A DNA stretch of 6,743 bases from an uncultured Ruminiclostridium sp. (GTDB taxonomy: Bacteria > Bacillota > Clostridia > Oscillospirales > Acutalibacteraceae). The notes below the pieces were generated by a model that saw only the letters and a list, made by a program, of their open reading frames with translations, made no database searches and was not told the DNA's origin. Position numbers and translations under genes: made by a program. The stretch spans positions 1 to 6,743 of the forward strand of contig CABUCM010000072.1 of NCBI GenBank assembly GCA_902490005.1, written 5' to 3'. Shown here one piece after another: positions 4,093 to 6,743 of the stretch. Position 1 is the stretch's first letter, and the number at the start of each line of letters is the position of its first letter.

Positions 4093-6720
4093 TTATTTGA
4101 AATATTTAACGCCGGAAGCGAAGAGCCCTTGGTCCTTTTCTCCCGGAACGTTGCCGTACAGGTTTTGACCCTGCCGCTCAGAGTGGCCCATTTTGCCCAG
4201 GATCCTGCCGTCGGGGCTGGTGATGCCCTCGATCGCGCAAACCGAGCCGTTGGGGTTCCACTGAATATCCATGCTGGGATTACCGTCCAAATCCACGTAT
4301 TGGGTGGCGATCTGGCCGTTTGCCATCAACTGGGCCACCGTCTCCGCGTCCGCCACAAAGCGGCCCTCCCCGTGAGACACGGGAATCGTATACACCTGGC
4401 CCGCTTCCGTCCCCATCAGCCAGGGGGACTTAACGGAGGCCACCCGGGTATAAACCATGCGGGAAACATGGCGCCCCAGGGTGTTGAAGGTCAAAGTTGG
4501 ATCGGTTTCCTTGATCTCCGTGATCCTGCCGTAGGGCACCAGGCCCAGCTTAATCAGCGCCTGGAAACCGTTGCAGATCCCCAGCATCAGGCCATCCCGC
4601 TTCTCCAGCAGCTCAGAAACCGCCTGAGCCACCCGGGGATTCCGGAACGCGGTGGCGATAAATTTGCCCGAGCCATCCGGCTCATCGCCCCCGGAAAACC
4701 CGCCGGGGAGCATGACAATTTGGGCGTTTTCAATCGCTTTTACCATCGCCTCAATGGTTTCCTCGATATCCGAGGGCGTCAGGTTCTTCACAATGAGCAC
4801 GTCAGCCTTGGCCCCAGCCCGTTCAAAGGCCCTGGCGGTGTCCACCTCGCAGTTGGTGCCGGGAAACGCCGGAATAAAGACCCGGGGCTTGGCGCACTGA
4901 ATTACAGGCGGCTTTTGGTTTCTTGCCGTGTAAAGAGGCACCCCACAGAAATAGGCTTTCGCCTTAGCCCTCGTGGGGAACACCTTTTCTAAGGGCTTCT
5001 CCCAGGCCTCTGTCAGTGCCGCTAAGGACAGCTTTTCAGAACCAATAGAAACGACAGGCTCCTGGCACACCGCGCCTAAAACAGACCCACCGACCGCCTC
5101 CAGGCCGGTTTCCCCGTTCACCTCCAGCACCAGCGACCCGCTGACAGGCGCAAACAGGCCCTCCATTGTGGGCGCGCCATCAAATTGGAAGCCCATTTGA
5201 TTGCCGAAGCACATTCTGCATACCGCGGCGGCGGCGCCGCCCTCGCGGACGACAGACGCGGAAAGCACTTTACCCTCTTCCATCAAGTGATGTATCTTCT
5301 GATAAGCCGCTTTCAGCTTTTCCCAATCCGGAAGATGGGTAGAAGCGTTTTCCGGCACCGGTACCAGCCAAACCTGGGAACCGGCCTTATTAAAGCAGGC
5401 GGAAACCGTTTTGCTCGCTTTGGTCATGGCCACGGCAAAGCTTACTAAGGTAGGAGGCACGTCCAAATCCTCAAAGGAGCCGGACATACTGTCCTTGCCG
5501 CCGATGGACGGATTCCCCATTTTCACCTGAGCCATAAAAGCCCCCAGCAGAGCTGCGGCAGGCTTGCCCCACCGTTCCGGTACTTCATGGAGGCGCTCAA
5601 AATATTCCTGGAAGGTAAGCCGCGCGGCAGCCGGGTCGGCACCCACCGCCAGCAGCTTAGAAAGGGATTCCACCACCGCGTAGGCGGCGCCGTGGAAGGG
5701 GCTCCACCGGGAAATGCCCGGAATGTACCCATAGCTCATGGCGGTGGCGTCGTCGGTTTCCCCCTTCTCTAAGGGGATTTTCGCCACCATCGCTTCTTCC
5801 GGGGTCAGCTGGTATTTCCCGGAGAAGGGCATCAGCACCGTACCGGCGCCGATGCTGGAATCGAACCGCTCGGACAAGCCCTTTTGAGAGCATACCTCCA
5901 GGCGCTTCAGGTTTTCTTCAAAGGCTTTTCCCATGGGCAGGCCTTCCAGTGCCTTAGGCGCAAGATGCCGGTAATCCTCCGACGGGTTTACCGCGGTGAT
6001 CCTGGCCTTGGCGCGCTGGGTAACGCCGTTGGTATTTAAAAACTCACGGCTTAAATTTACAATCAGGTCTCCCCGCCAGTTCATTTTCAGCCGGGGATTT
6101 TCGGTGACCTCCGCCACCTGCTTGGCCTCTAGGTTTTCCTGGTGGGCCGCCTGTAAAAAGGCGGGCACGTCTTTGGGATCCAGCACCACCGCCATACGCT
6201 CCTGAGATTCGGAAATAGCCAGCTCGGTGCCGTCCAGGCCCTCATATTTTTTAGAGACCTGGTCCAAATCCACCGTTAAGCCATCCGCCAGTTCGCCGAT
6301 GGCGACGCACACCCCGCCGGCGCCGAAGTCGTTGCAGCGTTTGATGAGCTTGGCCACGCTGCTATTGCGGAACAGCCGCTGGATTTTCCGCTCGGTAGGC
6401 GGATTGCCCTTTTGCACCTCCGCGCCGCAGGTTTCAATAGACTGTTCGGTGTGGGCCTTAGAGGACCCGGTAGCGCCTCCGCAGCCGTCACGGCCCGTTC
6501 TGCCGCCTAACAGCACGATGGCGTCTCCCGGCATGGGAGTTTCCCGGATCACGTTCTCTTTAGGGGAAGCGCCGATCACCGCGCCGATTTCCATACGCTT
6601 GGCCATATAGCCGGGGTCGTACAGCTCCGTCACCTGTCCGGTTGCCAGGCCGATTTGGTTGCCGTAGGAGCTGTAGCCGTTTGCCGCGCCGGTGGTGATT
6701 TTACGGCTGGGATTTGGATG
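4093..6720 (-). CDS. purL: Phosphoribosylformylglycinamidine synthase, single-chain, 5' part missing
   Basis: It catalyses FGAR + glutamine + ATP to FGAM, step four of purine synthesis, in the cytosol. Numbering from codon 6633-6631: GGRTGRDGCGGATGSSKAH (43-61), CNDFGAGG (100-107) and DGTELAISESQERMAVV (134-150) belong to the first AIRS-like half. SIGAGTVLMPF (260-270) and GNPSIGGKDSMSGSFEDLD (373-391) belong to the second. The fused glutaminase domain starts near 583, with PAFPGTNCEVD, MLPGGFSGGDEPDG, nucleophile C687 in GICNG (codon 4575-4573), and H817-E819 in GHSERQG. All three catalytic residues are present. The visible 875 residues are about the last 70% of a chain that is usually around 1,250 residues in this clostridial type. 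The GTG at 6633 is not the real start, because conserved NGYSSYGNQIGLATGQV precedes it in frame. Upstream of that the frame meets TGA at 6723-6721 (see findings). The gene is convergent with the antiporter and ends into the terminator at 4052-4085. Confidence 0.94.
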   Translation of the reverse strand, partial: HPNPSRKITTGAANGYSSYGNQIGLATGQVTELYDPGYMAKRMEIGAVIGASPKENVIRETPMPGDAIVLLGGRTGRDGCGGATGSSKAHTEQSIETCGAEVQKGNPPTERKIQRLFRNSSVAKLIKRCNDFGAGGVCVAIGELADGLTVDLDQVSKKYEGLDGTELAISESQERMAVVLDPKDVPAFLQAAHQENLEAKQVAEVTENPRLKMNWRGDLIVNLSREFLNTNGVTQRAKARITAVNPSEDYRHLAPKALEGLPMGKAFEENLKRLEVCSQKGLSERFDSSIGAGTVLMPFSGKYQLTPEEAMVAKIPLEKGETDDATAMSYGYIPGISRWSPFHGAAYAVVESLSKLLAVGADPAAARLTFQEYFERLHEVPERWGKPAAALLGAFMAQVKMGNPSIGGKDSMSGSFEDLDVPPTLVSFAVAMTKASKTVSACFNKAGSQVWLVPVPENASTHLPDWEKLKAAYQKIHHLMEEGKVLSASVVREGGAAAAVCRMCFGNQMGFQFDGAPTMEGLFAPVSGSLVLEVNGETGLEAVGGSVLGAVCQEPVVSIGSEKLSLAALTEAWEKPLEKVFPTRAKAKAYFCGVPLYTARNQKPPVIQCAKPRVFIPAFPGTNCEVDTARAFERAGAKADVLIVKNLTPSDIEETIEAMVKAIENAQIVMLPGGFSGGDEPDGSGKFIATAFRNPRVAQAVSELLEKRDGLMLGICNGFQALIKLGLVPYGRITEIKETDPTLTFNTLGRHVSRMVYTRVASVKSPWLMGTEAGQVYTIPVSHGEGRFVADAETVAQLMANGQIATQYVDLDGNPSMDIQWNPNGSVCAIEGITSPDGRILGKMGHSERQGQNLYGNVPGEKDQGLFASGVKYFK

Positions 6721-6743
6721 TCAGCGAGGAGATCAACGCCTGC

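Noticed and set aside
3824..4168. Plus- and minus-strand ORFs across the antiporter/purL junction
   Set aside because: They run through two terminator hairpins and overlap the ends of real genes, with no ribosome site and Arg/Pro-rich composition typical of chance frames.
4129..4992. 287-codon + strand ORF opposite purL, and similar antisense frames to 6610
   Set aside because: Antisense frames stay open because purL is GC-rich with biased third positions; the products are His/Gly/Arg-rich with no recognisable motif.
4093..6633. purL as a complete 846-residue protein starting at GTG 6633
   Set aside because: Conserved family sequence continues in frame upstream of that GTG, no ribosome site is seen there, and the chain would lack its N-terminal domains.
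1..6743. CRISPR array, insertion sequence or toxin-antitoxin pair
   Set aside because: No regularly spaced repeats with unique spacers, no transposase motifs and no paired small genes are present.

Overview
The window looks like chromosomal DNA from a low-GC Gram-positive anaerobe of the Clostridia. An Oscillospiraceae/Ruminococcaceae-type host is my best guess. The reasons are a single-chain purL of the kind I associate with Clostridia, strong AGGAGG-type ribosome sites, sigma-A-like promoters, hairpin-plus-T-run terminators and a tRNA gene that encodes its own CCA. Base composition is uneven: roughly the first 720 bases are very AT-rich, the middle genes are intermediate, and purL is clearly GC-rich.

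Layout. Positions 1-220 hold a + strand terminator hairpin and a 54-codon gene of unknown function on the - strand, too short for usual ORF cut-offs. Positions 271-316 carry three copies of TTGATACACAT, two direct and one inverted. Positions 346-557 are a complete minus-strand tRNA-Arg(CCG) unit with promoter, tRNA with CCA, and terminator. Positions 675-1778 are a monocistronic + strand unit with promoter, a single-pass membrane protein (signal peptide, acidic disordered ectodomain, one membrane span, basic cytoplasmic tail) and a strong terminator. Positions 1789-3916 look like a two-gene operon: promoter, a YcxB-like membrane protein, a CPA2-family cation:proton antiporter and a terminator. 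Positions 3917-4051 hold no gene I can support. Positions 4052-4085 are a bidirectional terminator, and 4093 to the right edge is most of purL (FGAM synthase with a fused glutaminase domain) on the - strand, convergent with the antiporter.

How it fits together. The tRNA, the membrane protein, the ion-transport pair and purL are four separate transcription units with no visible common pathway. The YcxB-like protein and the antiporter are the only pair whose spacing suggests joint expression. The most curious parts are the AT-rich left end, where the repeat cluster and small gene sit at the 3' side of a tRNA (a typical integration-site setting, but no integrase is visible), and the right end, where the purL frame is broken by a stop beside otherwise well-conserved sequence. 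I see no convincing new multi-gene system.
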